Virus record (IMG/VR): IMGVR_UViG_3300034061_003146
Coordinates: 1 to 41,210 of that record
Origin: a virus
Direction: 5' to 3' (one strand)
Length of the DNA: 41,210 nt
Part shown: one piece after another, positions 31,986-39,764 of the stretch
How the letters are laid out: each line of letters begins with the position of its first letter
Position numbering within the stretch: the stretch's first letter is position 1
Made by a program: the position numbers and the translations under genes
The notes under the pieces: model-generated
What the model was told of the DNA's origin: nothing
Seen by the model: the letters and a program-made list of their open reading frames with translations, nothing else
The model's database searches: none

Positions 31986-32350
31986 AAAAAGGCGATAAAG
32001 TTTGGGTGTTGTGCTTAGTGCTGGAAGTTGAGAATAATTCTGTACTCGTTTGCGGAAGTGCCGATAAATCATGGTGGGTTCGCGATAAAGACTGCAATCC
32101 CGTCGAGCCAGAAGCGGTTGAGCAACGTACCAGCGATCCGGTCAACCCTTCGCACTACAAGCAATTACCGGCAGAGACGATCGACATCATTGAAGCAGCA
32201 ATTGCTAAAGCACCAAACAACAAAGCGGCGGGATTGCATTGGCAAGTTCTCAAGTACGTTTTGCGATGCTGGTTCAAAAACGGCATCGAGGATCTTAAAA
32301 AGGCTCGATGGTATCTCGATCGATTGATTCAAGAGGAGGAAGCGAAGTGA
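31982..32350 (+). CDS. DUF3310-like protein (SaV nucleotide kinase-type)
   Basis: A 122-residue protein. The last 70 residues match the pattern of the DUF3310 family common in phage replication regions: NPSHY, ETIDIIEA, WQVLKYVLRCWFKNG and DLKKARWYLDRLI. The first 45 residues form a small SH3-like barrel (GDKVWVLCLVLEV). The biochemical role is not established; it occurs near replication and resolvase genes. Confidence 0.78.
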   Translation: MKKGDKVWVLCLVLEVENNSVLVCGSADKSWWVRDKDCNPVEPEAVEQRTSDPVNPSHYKQLPAETIDIIEAAIAKAPNNKAAGLHWQVLKYVLRCWFKNGIEDLKKARWYLDRLIQEEEAK

Positions 32351-32712
32351 TAATCATCGAGCTACCATACCCCGATAAAGTCAACAGTCACAACAAAGGG
32401 CACTGGGCAACGAAATCAAGTGCAGTCGCCAAGATGAGGCATCAAGCCAAATTAGCGGCAATCGATGCGATAAATCGAAGTGGAAAGCGGTTTGCCGGGT
32501 CGCATCAAATCAGCTATTGGTTTACGGTCAAGGACAATCGCAGGCGCGATCTAGCCAACATGATTCAGCAATGCAAGCCCTACATTGATGGCATCGTTGA
32601 CGCTGGGCTAATTGCTGGCGATCATTGGCAGATATCATCTATCGGGGCTGTTTCTGTCTGGATTGATCCGCCTAGCTACGGAGTTAAGATCGTGATTGAG
32701 GAACAAAAATGA
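32347..32712 (+). CDS. rusA: RusA-like Holliday junction resolvase
   Basis: A 121-residue protein from GTG 32347, overlapping the previous gene by four bases. It has PYPDKVNSHNKGHWA at the start and the RusA core KDNRRRDLANMI, YIDGIVDAGLIAGDHW, with Asp63, Asp68, Asp81 and Asp92 as the likely metal ligands. It would resolve four-way junctions made by RecE/RecT recombination or replication. Confidence 0.85.
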   Translation: MIIIELPYPDKVNSHNKGHWATKSSAVAKMRHQAKLAAIDAINRSGKRFAGSHQISYWFTVKDNRRRDLANMIQQCKPYIDGIVDAGLIAGDHWQISSIGAVSVWIDPPSYGVKIVIEEQK

Positions 32713-32906
32713 CGCAACGAAAAAACATCTCGCAACCTAAGGAAGCTTGGGTGGCATGGGATCGAGCAGCGGCAAAAATGGACATGACTTTAAGCCAACT
32801 GATTTTTGAGGCAATGAACGAGCATTTAGGCTTGTTTTTGCCACGAAAGGCCAAGAAGCGACCAAAGACAGCTAAGGCGGCTCGGAAGCGGGAGAAGCGA
32901 ATTTAG
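32709..32906 (+). CDS. Small basic protein, possible DNA-binding
   Basis: A 65-residue protein: a helical part (WVAWDRAAAKMDMTLSQLI) and a Lys/Arg tail (KAKKRPKTAKAARKREKRI). The first part resembles ribbon-helix-helix proteins. Overlaps the RusA-like gene by four bases. Confidence 0.5.
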   Translation: MTQRKNISQPKEAWVAWDRAAAKMDMTLSQLIFEAMNEHLGLFLPRKAKKRPKTAKAARKREKRI

Positions 32907-32964
32907 GGCCGTTGCTTGCAATTTCAGCGGGTCAAGCCTAAAATGCGGGAAAGGAGCAGAAATC

Positions 32965-33153
32965 ATGAACATCGGTGATTTATTCAAATCGAAGCGTTTT
33001 TGGGCGGCGGCGGCTACGATTGCCGTCGTCGTCCTCAAGGACAAGACCCCGTTGACTGAGGATCAGATTCAGCAACTCGTCTGGGTTGTTGGTGCATGGA
33101 TCGTTGGCGATTCTGTTCGGCCATTGCCGAAGCCTGACGAGGTGACCAAGTGA
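32965..33153 (+). CDS. Small two-span membrane protein, holin candidate
   Basis: A 62-residue protein after AAAGGAGCAG with two hydrophobic spans (FWAAAATIAVVVL and QLVWVVGAWIVGD). Starts the lysis/envelope cassette and ends SVRPLPKPDEVTK. Size and topology fit a small holin; proof is lacking. Confidence 0.5.
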   Translation: MNIGDLFKSKRFWAAAATIAVVVLKDKTPLTEDQIQQLVWVVGAWIVGDSVRPLPKPDEVTK

Positions 33154-33464
33154 GTCGCGTGAAATTTGCTGACAGGCTCAAGGCACGTCGAGCGGCTCGG
33201 GAAATCTGGATCGCTAGGCGATCGGATCCAACCGTGGCTGACCTCGTTGCAAAGACCATCGACGGCGACGAGGAAGCTGGAAAGCTTTTGTTTGGCTCGC
33301 ATCCTGAGTTGGTTGGCATCGATCCGGCTACGCTGTTTTTGCTCATCCAGATCGCGTTGAAGCTTTGGCTATGGTGGCAATCGCAGAAGATCGAGAATCC
33401 TTCGGAAGATGTTGCCGTTGGCGAGCCTTTCGATTCCACAATCAGCGACGACGACCAAGACTAA
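33150..33464 (+). CDS. Membrane-associated protein of the lysis cassette
   Basis: A 104-residue protein from GTG 33150, overlapping the holin candidate. It has a basic N-terminus, then one hydrophobic span (PATLFLLIQIALKLWLWW near 68-85) and an acidic tail. It could act with the holin candidate; no family recognised. Confidence 0.5.
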   Translation: MSRVKFADRLKARRAAREIWIARRSDPTVADLVAKTIDGDEEAGKLLFGSHPELVGIDPATLFLLIQIALKLWLWWQSQKIENPSEDVAVGEPFDSTISDDDQD

Positions 33465-33551
33465 GCCCAGATCGCAACGACTACCTACTAACCTTCAATC
33501 CTTACAAGCGGGTTAGTCGGAGCGAGACGGGCGATACACAAGGATGGATTG

Positions 33552-33929
33552 ATGGCTGAGAAGCAAAAAGAAAACTGCTTGCCTTGGATCGTCGCAGCGT
33601 TGGCGGTCTTTGCGATGTTGCGTAATCAGCAACCGCAACCGGATAAGTCGCGACCGAAGGAACTCAAGGCGGTCGTCTCTCAGACATTGCCAAGCATTCG
33701 AGCGGCGTGGAAGCAGGTTTTTCTTGATGCGGCAGCGAAGATCGAATCGGGCGAAATCGCCAACCAAGAGCAATGGACGAAGTTTATCTCGGACAATGCG
33801 GGCGGCAAGAATCGCGAAGCTATGGACAAGGTTTACTCGGCCATTGACAAGCTAGATTTGCCTGCAAGCTTCGCCGGCAAGGAATCAGAGATCGCTAAGA
33901 TCAATCGGGAGATCGCTCAAGCATGGTAA
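33552..33929 (+). CDS. Membrane-anchored protein of the lysis cassette
   Basis: A 125-residue protein from ATG 33552: N-terminal hydrophobic anchor (LPWIVAALAVFAML), then a Pro/Gln hinge and a helical domain probably facing the periplasm. The gap before it (33465-33551) holds only a hairpin (33487-33493 with 33511-33517). Function unknown. Confidence 0.55.
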   Translation: MAEKQKENCLPWIVAALAVFAMLRNQQPQPDKSRPKELKAVVSQTLPSIRAAWKQVFLDAAAKIESGEIANQEQWTKFISDNAGGKNREAMDKVYSAIDKLDLPASFAGKESEIAKINREIAQAW

Positions 33930-34066
33930 GCGTCCTGTCGGCTTTTGCGATTACTTCTGTAGTGTGCTTCGGCGCGTTGGTGCTTGTGCTGATTGTCGAT
34001 AGTGCTGCTACGATCATCATCGATGCCATCAAGACTCTTACCAAAAGGGTGTTTTGGGATGATTAA
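33923..34066 (+). CDS. 47-residue membrane peptide
   Basis: ATG 33923 overlaps the previous stop. It has a long hydrophobic span (AFAITSVVCFGALVLVLIV) and a short basic tail. Overlaps the next gene by eight bases. Possibly part of the holin/antiholin set. Confidence 0.45.
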   Translation: MVSVLSAFAITSVVCFGALVLVLIVDSAATIIIDAIKTLTKRVFWDD

Positions 34067-34217
34067 AGACACCTTGAAAATCGGTTTAAAGTGCTTGCTG
34101 TTCGTCGCTTTTTTTCCGTTCATGCCGTTGATATTCATTCACTGTGTTCTTGAGGAACTGATTTCTGCAATCGGGCATCTTGTGGAAAGATTAGAGGATC
34201 GAATCGATGGAATTTGA
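34059..34217 (+). CDS. 52-residue membrane peptide
   Basis: ATG 34059; product has one hydrophobic span (CLLFVAFFPFMPLIFIHCVL) followed by an acidic helix. Overlaps the peptidase gene by eleven bases. Candidate holin-like or regulatory peptide. Confidence 0.45.
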   Translation: MIKDTLKIGLKCLLFVAFFPFMPLIFIHCVLEELISAIGHLVERLEDRIDGI

Positions 34218-35025
34218 GTTCACAGGCTACGATCCAACCATAGAAAACCGCGACGCGATACTATCGCAGTCGATCGAAATCGGATTTACATTCCGCGACT
34301 ACGAAGCACCCGAGGAAGTCGATTTCCGCAAGTTGATACGCCATGACAACCAAGGCAACATGGGCTCCTGCGGTGGATTTGGTAACACGAATTGCGGCGA
34401 AGGTCTTTGGGCATTGCATACTGGCTCGATGAGCAACGATAGGCAACTGTCGCCATTGTTCAGTTATCTTGAGGCTCAACGTCTTGATGGTCTCTTGGGT
34501 CGCGATGCTGGATCTACGATCAACAGCGGGCTCAAGATTAGCAAGGAAGTTGGATATCTTGAGTTGAAAGACCTTGAGTACAAGACTCCATACCCAAACA
34601 ACGCTCGGACACTCATAACCGCCGAAATGAGGGCTAAAGCGGATCGATTTCAGGTTCGATCATCCACTTGGCTCGATTCCTACGATGCCATCAAGAATTA
34701 CATGGCATCGCAAGTTGGTGTTTGCTATGTGGGCACAATTTGGAACCAGTCGTTTTATGGTCGCAATGGCGTACTAGAATCAATCTCGATGGTCAATGGC
34801 GGAGGACATGCGTATTGCTTTGCAGGCTACAGCAAACGCAAAGACTCTAAAGGACGCAACTACATTTGGCGGTTAAACTCGCACAACGATTCTTGGACTG
34901 AAATTGCTCCATCGGTCATAGATGCTCTTTGTAAGCATCAATGGACATCGATTGTGGGCGTGTCGGATCTTTCAACGCCAGGGCCCCGGAAGGTGTCTTG
35001 GATGAAGGACAGGCCACTAGAATGA
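34207..35025 (+). CDS. Papain-like (C1 family) cysteine peptidase
   Basis: A 272-residue protein with the papain catalytic set in order: Gln49 (DNQGNMGSCGGF), nucleophile Cys55, His202 (GGGHAYCFAGYS) and Asn225 (WRLNSHNDSW). The N-terminal 45 residues are a short lead without a signal peptide, and there is no inhibitory propeptide. It stands between holin-like membrane peptides and other envelope genes, where an endolysin would normally be. I infer that it cleaves host envelope protein for lysis; it could also process virion proteins. Confidence 0.8.
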   Translation: MEFEFTGYDPTIENRDAILSQSIEIGFTFRDYEAPEEVDFRKLIRHDNQGNMGSCGGFGNTNCGEGLWALHTGSMSNDRQLSPLFSYLEAQRLDGLLGRDAGSTINSGLKISKEVGYLELKDLEYKTPYPNNARTLITAEMRAKADRFQVRSSTWLDSYDAIKNYMASQVGVCYVGTIWNQSFYGRNGVLESISMVNGGGHAYCFAGYSKRKDSKGRNYIWRLNSHNDSWTEIAPSVIDALCKHQWTSIVGVSDLSTPGPRKVSWMKDRPLE

Positions 35026-35459
35026 ACCTTAGCAACGGAGAAAAGGGAATGTTTGCCGTGATTGGTCTTTGCTTGCTTAGTTGGTTTTTTGGATCGAGTC
35101 CAAAGCCTGATCCAACTCAGTGCGATATTCCATCGAGTGACCTTGTTGGACAGGTCGCAACTGTTCGAAATTCTCTAACGGTTCAACCCGCTCCGGTTGA
35201 CGATCCCAAGCCAATACCAAGCCCAAGCGACAAGCCATTGAGGATCGAGATATTGGTGTTCGTTTCCAAGAATTGCCCACCTTGCGAAAAGTGGAAGCGA
35301 TGCGAAATGCAAAAGTTCTTGGATGCAGGATGGCAAGTCGGTATTGTTGAAGATCATCCGTTTCCGGTCACTCCAAGGTTTGAGGTCTCCAAGGGATCGG
35401 AGCGTAAGGATCACGTCGGTTACTTGACTTTTGAGCAGGCGAAAGGGTTGGTAAAGTGA
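35022..35459 (+). CDS. Membrane-anchored thioredoxin-like protein (CPPC)
   Basis: From ATG 35022 (overlapping the peptidase stop) the protein has 145 residues: a hydrophobic N-terminal anchor (MFAVIGLCLLSWFFG), a Pro/Ser-rich hinge, then a compact thioredoxin-like domain with KNCPPCEKWKRC (C85 and C88) and a following VEDHPFP and FEV segment. CPPC is typical of reductive or exchange thioredoxins. If exported it would act on disulfides at the cell envelope, perhaps on the Cys-rich tail protein or the peptidase; this is inference. Confidence 0.65.
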   Translation: MNLSNGEKGMFAVIGLCLLSWFFGSSPKPDPTQCDIPSSDLVGQVATVRNSLTVQPAPVDDPKPIPSPSDKPLRIEILVFVSKNCPPCEKWKRCEMQKFLDAGWQVGIVEDHPFPVTPRFEVSKGSERKDHVGYLTFEQAKGLVK

Positions 35460-35794
35460 TAGGACAGATTGACCCATCGCAGGCTAAGGAATGGCTGACA
35501 GAAAGCAACTACACGGTAGCGGGCGTGTTGCTTGTCATCTTTGTTTGCTTCGGTCTTGCTGTTTGGCGTGTGATAAGCTGGATCGGTCGCGAATTCGTGA
35601 TTCCCGGTAGGGATCGAATGTTTCGTCATTTGGATCGAGTTGATGACACGATGAAGGATGTTTCGACCAGTTTACAAAAGCTTGCTACGGTTCCAGAGAG
35701 GCTTGATGGAATCGAGGAAAAGGTCGAAAGCATATCTCTCCGAGTCAAACAGATAGACGCGAACATGGGGCACGATGGAGGGCCTAGAAAGTGA
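35456..35794 (+). CDS. Membrane-anchored coiled-coil protein
   Basis: A 112-residue protein from GTG 35456: one transmembrane span (VAGVLLVIFVCFGLAVWRVI) and a long coiled-coil tail (MKDVSTSLQKLATVPERLDG). This resembles spanin- or BhlA-like lysis helpers in layout. Overlaps both neighbours by four bases. Confidence 0.5.
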   Translation: MIGQIDPSQAKEWLTESNYTVAGVLLVIFVCFGLAVWRVISWIGREFVIPGRDRMFRHLDRVDDTMKDVSTSLQKLATVPERLDGIEEKVESISLRVKQIDANMGHDGGPRK

Positions 35795-36318
35795 TCGAGT
35801 GGATCCTATTTATTATCCTGTCATTCCTCGCAGCTGACTTCGTTGCCGGTGTATTCCATTGGTGGGAGGATTCGTACCTGGATCAAGATACGCCGATTTT
35901 TGGCAGGCTCATCGGTGGGCCAAACCAGTTGCATCACAGCGATCAGTATGCATTCTTGAAGGGCTCATACTGGCATCGCAATTACACAACCATTATTCCA
36001 TCGATGTTGGCTTGTGGCGCGTGCCTTTGCTTTGATGCGACACAAGACGCATGGCTGACGTTTTTGTTCCTGTCCCAAGCCAATCAGATTCATGCTTGGG
36101 GGCACTCTAAAGGGCGGAACGGCTGGTTGGTATCGATGGCTCAACGATGTGGCATCCTGCAATCGTGCAAGCATCATGCGGAGCATCATCGTTCGCCCTA
36201 TCATATCCGGTATTGCGTAATGAGTCCGATGCTTAATCCGGTGCTCGATGCGATCGGTTTTTGGCGGTACATCGAGTACGTTGTTTTTGTGACTACCAGA
36301 ATTGAGGCGCGAGTATGA
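35791..36318 (+). CDS. Kua/TMEM189-type lipid desaturase (CarF/PEDS1-like)
   Basis: A 175-residue membrane protein that matches the Kua / TMEM189 (PEDS1) and bacterial CarF family, which introduces the vinyl-ether double bond of plasmalogens. Its His pattern is preserved: H23 (VFHWWEDSY), H48-H49 (NQLHHSDQ), H101 and H105 (NQIHAWGH), H128-H129 and H132-H133 (CKHHAEHH), then a YHIRYC and LDAIGFWRYIE ending like human TMEM189. Hydrophobic spans lie at 4-20 and about 66-82 and 86-98. It may remodel host membrane ether lipids. It is encoded in the lysis cassette and overlaps both neighbours by four bases. Confidence 0.82.
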   Translation: MIEWILFIILSFLAADFVAGVFHWWEDSYLDQDTPIFGRLIGGPNQLHHSDQYAFLKGSYWHRNYTTIIPSMLACGACLCFDATQDAWLTFLFLSQANQIHAWGHSKGRNGWLVSMAQRCGILQSCKHHAEHHRSPYHIRYCVMSPMLNPVLDAIGFWRYIEYVVFVTTRIEARV

Positions 36319-36887
36319 ACGACGAACCATTGATTGAAGAACTTAAAAAGCCTATTTACAGCTACCTAAGCGACCAAGAATCGGCGGATTTAATAAACGC
36401 CTTGACGGTGCGGGTCGCATCGAATGTCAAAATTGTCGATGTGCTTAAGTATGCCGTTGACCAAGGCATCTACGGCAAGGTTAACGCAGATGCGTTTGAT
36501 CCTTCGCTTCCTAGAGACCAAAGGAATGCGATTTGGAATATCAAGGGTTGGGTTGACAACCCGAGCAACCCATCTGAGGTTGCCGACATGAACTCACAAA
36601 CAGCAGCAACGATGATTTCGCACTTGGTGCAATACGGCTACGCAACCGAGAGTCAAGCTCAAGAACTCGCTGGGATGGGCTTCAAAACGATCCGGTGGGT
36701 CGATCATGTTGGTATCGGCACTCAGTCGGCTGATTCGATTCGGGTGGCTAGGGATGTACTCAACGGGGCAGCGGCTAAGCGTGCCCTGTACACGCAGCAA
36801 AATATCGATCGCTACAACTCAACGCAAGCGATCATTGACCAATACAAACATGGCGATGAGGATCTGGTGATAAGTGGCAATCTCTAG
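36315..36887 (+). CDS. Hypothetical protein of the fibre region
   Basis: A 190-residue protein, helical, with YLSDQESADLINALTV and a VDHVGIGTQSADSIRVAR segment. The start is typical of a small group of phage proteins near tail fibre genes. No catalytic motif recognised. Confidence 0.5.
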   Translation: MNDEPLIEELKKPIYSYLSDQESADLINALTVRVASNVKIVDVLKYAVDQGIYGKVNADAFDPSLPRDQRNAIWNIKGWVDNPSNPSEVADMNSQTAATMISHLVQYGYATESQAQELAGMGFKTIRWVDHVGIGTQSADSIRVARDVLNGAAAKRALYTQQNIDRYNSTQAIIDQYKHGDEDLVISGNL

Positions 36888-37527
36888 AGTCGGTTCAGCA
36901 TCAGCACAAGCAACTACAATCACAATCCCAACGCATCAAAGCGGGGATCTGATCTTGATCGTTGCTAACAGAAACAACTCGACAGCGGCGACAATCCCTA
37001 GCGGCTGGGTTGCGTATTCTGTTAGCGGAACCAATGTTAGTTCCGCAATCGGATGGAAGCTAGCTGAATCGTCAAGCGAAGTTAGCGGCACTTGGACTAA
37101 CGCGTCAGTGTTGCATTGTGCGGTCTATAGGGCCAGCGGAATACTTGCGATTAGTACTGCGGTTGCATCAACAGGAGCAAGCAGTTCAACGATTATTTAT
37201 CCAGGCTTAGGAAACTATCGGGCCGGCGTTCTTGATAATTGGTACGTCGCAACGGCGATCCAACTCAATTCGACCAACAGCCTTGAAACGGCTCCAAGCG
37301 GCATGGCTAACATCAACGTAGAATCGTCGTCAGGTGTCTGGAAGTCGGTATTACACGATACAAACGCAAGTCAGTTAAGCAACTGGGCATCGACAAACGC
37401 GACTCTGACGACCTCGGCAACTTACGCAAGCCGAGTCTTGCAATTAATCGAGTTTGACGGGCCTGCGTTTGGTGGTGGTGGTGGAATATTTTTCCGGCCA
37501 GGAATGAGCGGAGGGATGAGCGAATGA
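36874..37527 (+). CDS. Putative tail fibre/receptor-binding protein
   Basis: A 217-residue protein from GTG 36874. Nearly all short beta strands rich in Ser, Thr, Ala and Asn, ending with a glycine run and FFRPGMSGGMSE. The composition suggests an Ig- or jelly-roll-like adhesin. It overlaps the next, larger fibre gene by four bases. Confidence 0.5.
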   Translation: MAISRVGSASAQATTITIPTHQSGDLILIVANRNNSTAATIPSGWVAYSVSGTNVSSAIGWKLAESSSEVSGTWTNASVLHCAVYRASGILAISTAVASTGASSSTIIYPGLGNYRAGVLDNWYVATAIQLNSTNSLETAPSGMANINVESSSGVWKSVLHDTNASQLSNWASTNATLTTSATYASRVLQLIEFDGPAFGGGGGIFFRPGMSGGMSE

Positions 37528-38999
37528 GACGTAAAATCAAGGCTGGTTTAACATCGCTTTCGCTTCCTGTTATCGTCTACGATACCGCATCGACCACGGG
37601 CGGGGGGTTGAGCGGATTGACGCATACAACGAGCGGTCTTGTGCTCGAGTATCGAAGGCAAGGGCAATCGTCTTGGACATCGGTTACGCTCGTCTCAAAA
37701 ACCCTCGGTACTTACGTCTCAGGCGGTATCGTCGCGAGTGGATCTAGGGCTGGTAGGTACGAGATTGACATACCTGATGCGGCTATCGCTGCGGGTGCTC
37801 GGATGGTCGAGGTATGCCTGAGGGGTGCTGCGAATATGCACCCTGTTGACATCGAGATCGAGCTTGATGCGGTTGATTATCAGGATGCGGCGGCGTTTGG
37901 GCTATCGCGAATCGATCAGACCATCGGAAGCCGAGCGACGCAAACCAGCGTTGACGCGATCGATGATTTTGTGGATACCGAAGTGGCAGCAATTAAGGCT
38001 AAAACCGATTTGATTGTGGCATTCCCAGATAACTTCAGCAATCTTGCTATCACAATTGACGGGGCAATTGCCGAACTTGGGTCGAACGCACTTGCGGCCA
38101 ACGACCTCTACGCGCCGATCGCTCAAGCGGTTTGGAACTCATTAACGACTGCAACATGGGAAAACAATAGCTTTGGTAAGCAAGTGCTCATCGGGGCCAG
38201 CACTCAGCGAACAGTCGCGGTGACAGGATCCCATCACGTTGCGGCGGTTCTTCACGATGCCGAACCTAATTCGATTCCCGAAGATGCTTTTGCAACAGGT
38301 GCTTTGTCGGCTAGGGCTTTAGCAGCTGATGCAGCTACAGAGATTGCTACGGCGGTTGCAGCTACTCAGGCCCTTACTCGGCTCGATAGCATGATCGAAT
38401 CCGATGGAGCGGGGCAATTCCGGTTCGATACGATTGCTTTGGAGATGGCCCCATCCGTTGGAGGCGGTGGCGGCGGGACGGATTGGACAGCGAACGAGCG
38501 AACCGCTATCCGGTCGATTCTCGGCATACCAACGAGCGGAACAACGCCAACGGATCCAACGGTGGGTATCTTGGATGAGATTCGGGATAAGACGGCGTTA
38601 ATCACAGCGGGCGGTACGGTAAACGTAACGACTCCGGTTACATCGTCAGGTCAACTCGCAAGCCCATTGGTTATTGGGGATGATTACCTAGCGGCAAATG
38701 GACGGCGGTTTCGATGGACGGTGGAACTACCCAGCGGCTACGTTATTGCCACTTCAACGGCTCGATTCGGAATGCGGTACGAGGACGATGAAGGCGTCAA
38801 TTCCTTCATCGCTACAGGGACTGTGACCGACGCAACAGGCGGGAATGTCCATTTAGATTTTGACGTTGCCAAAACCGTTACAGGCACGCTCAGGCCTGGA
38901 TGGTACGAATGGTCTGTCGAGATCGTCAGTGCTATAGGCGTTAAGATAACACGGGTCAAGAGCGGCAAGAATGCTGAGTGGCAGGAGAAGCAAACATGA
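37524..38999 (+). CDS. Putative tail fibre protein
   Basis: A 491-residue protein. The N-terminal 115 residues form a beta domain (YEIDIPDAAIAAGARMVEV), followed by an Ala/Asp-rich helical stalk (120-330), a Gly hinge (GGGGGGTDW near 316) and a C-terminal strand-rich domain (330-491). This order fits a trimeric fibre with a distal binding head. On a circular map it sits just upstream of the ParB/terminase cassette. Confidence 0.6.
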   Translation: MRRKIKAGLTSLSLPVIVYDTASTTGGGLSGLTHTTSGLVLEYRRQGQSSWTSVTLVSKTLGTYVSGGIVASGSRAGRYEIDIPDAAIAAGARMVEVCLRGAANMHPVDIEIELDAVDYQDAAAFGLSRIDQTIGSRATQTSVDAIDDFVDTEVAAIKAKTDLIVAFPDNFSNLAITIDGAIAELGSNALAANDLYAPIAQAVWNSLTTATWENNSFGKQVLIGASTQRTVAVTGSHHVAAVLHDAEPNSIPEDAFATGALSARALAADAATEIATAVAATQALTRLDSMIESDGAGQFRFDTIALEMAPSVGGGGGGTDWTANERTAIRSILGIPTSGTTPTDPTVGILDEIRDKTALITAGGTVNVTTPVTSSGQLASPLVIGDDYLAANGRRFRWTVELPSGYVIATSTARFGMRYEDDEGVNSFIATGTVTDATGGNVHLDFDVAKTVTGTLRPGWYEWSVEIVSAIGVKITRVKSGKNAEWQEKQT

Positions 39000-39121
39000 T
39001 GACAGCTACGCCCCCCTATTTTGGGGTCCTTTCAGCGACATGGACTTTTGGTACGCAGACCATTAGCACGAAAAAACAAGAGAAAGTTCGTCTGTTCGCT
39101 AATTTGTTCGCAGGGGGGTAA
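38996..39121 (+). CDS. 41-residue peptide coupled to the fibre gene
   Basis: ATGATG 38996 overlaps the fibre stop by four bases; the product ends VRLFANLFAGG. The same 3' end opens the window. A G-rich segment (39112-39130) around its stop leads into the ParB-like gene. Function unknown. Confidence 0.5.
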   Translation: MMTATPPYFGVLSATWTFGTQTISTKKQEKVRLFANLFAGG

Positions 39122-39131
39122 GGGGGGCGGT

Positions 39132-39764
39132 ATGCAAATTATCAAGATCAAGGTGGCAGACCTTAGCAACGATCCTGCCAATGCAAGGAAGCACGACGAT
39201 CGAAATATAGAATCCATCGTCGCATCGCTTCGCCGATTCGGTCAGCAAAAGCCGATTGTCGTTGATATGAACAACATCGTTCGGGCAGGCAATGGAACAC
39301 TAGAGGCGGCTCGTCGTCTCGGATGGGATTCCATCGATTGCGTTAAGACCGATCTAAAAGGCTCTGACGCAATCGCCTACGCCATCGCGGACAATCGGAC
39401 ATCAGAATTAGCCGAGTGGAATTCCGACGTTCTAGCGGCTCAATTAAACGGCTTGCTGGCCGACGATGAGGAATTAGCGAATGCAGCTGGTTTCACGGCG
39501 GAGGAAATCGAGGCGATGGGTCTGATTGACGAAGAATCAAGTGAATCGGAAAGCGACGGAAAGCTATCACAATCCCTGCAGCTTGAGCCAGGAAAAGAGT
39601 ACATTCTGATTACGTTTTCAGATGCAATCGAATTTGACGAGGCAAAAGAAACGCTTGGCCTAGAGTTGGTTCGGAGAGGGGGATACAAAGACGGATCACC
39701 GTTCGATGCAGTTTCGACAGAAAGAGTTTTGACTTGGGATCGAGTGAAAGGATTGCTAGTGTGA
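39132..39764 (+). CDS. ParB-like N-terminal domain protein, allele 2
   Basis: A 210-residue protein from ATG 39132 (an upstream in-frame start lies in the preceding peptide gene). Residues 1-129 are almost the same as allele 1. After EEIEAM it continues with an acidic linker (GLIDEESSESESDG) and a 65-residue domain (EYILITFSDAIEFDEAKETL) absent from allele 1, and it lacks the CPHC cluster. Its stop overlaps the GTG of the glycosyltransferase gene. The shared N-terminus and changed C-terminus suggest that the C-terminal part matches the partner enzyme. Confidence 0.8.
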   Translation: MQIIKIKVADLSNDPANARKHDDRNIESIVASLRRFGQQKPIVVDMNNIVRAGNGTLEAARRLGWDSIDCVKTDLKGSDAIAYAIADNRTSELAEWNSDVLAAQLNGLLADDEELANAAGFTAEEIEAMGLIDEESSESESDGKLSQSLQLEPGKEYILITFSDAIEFDEAKETLGLELVRRGGYKDGSPFDAVSTERVLTWDRVKGLLV

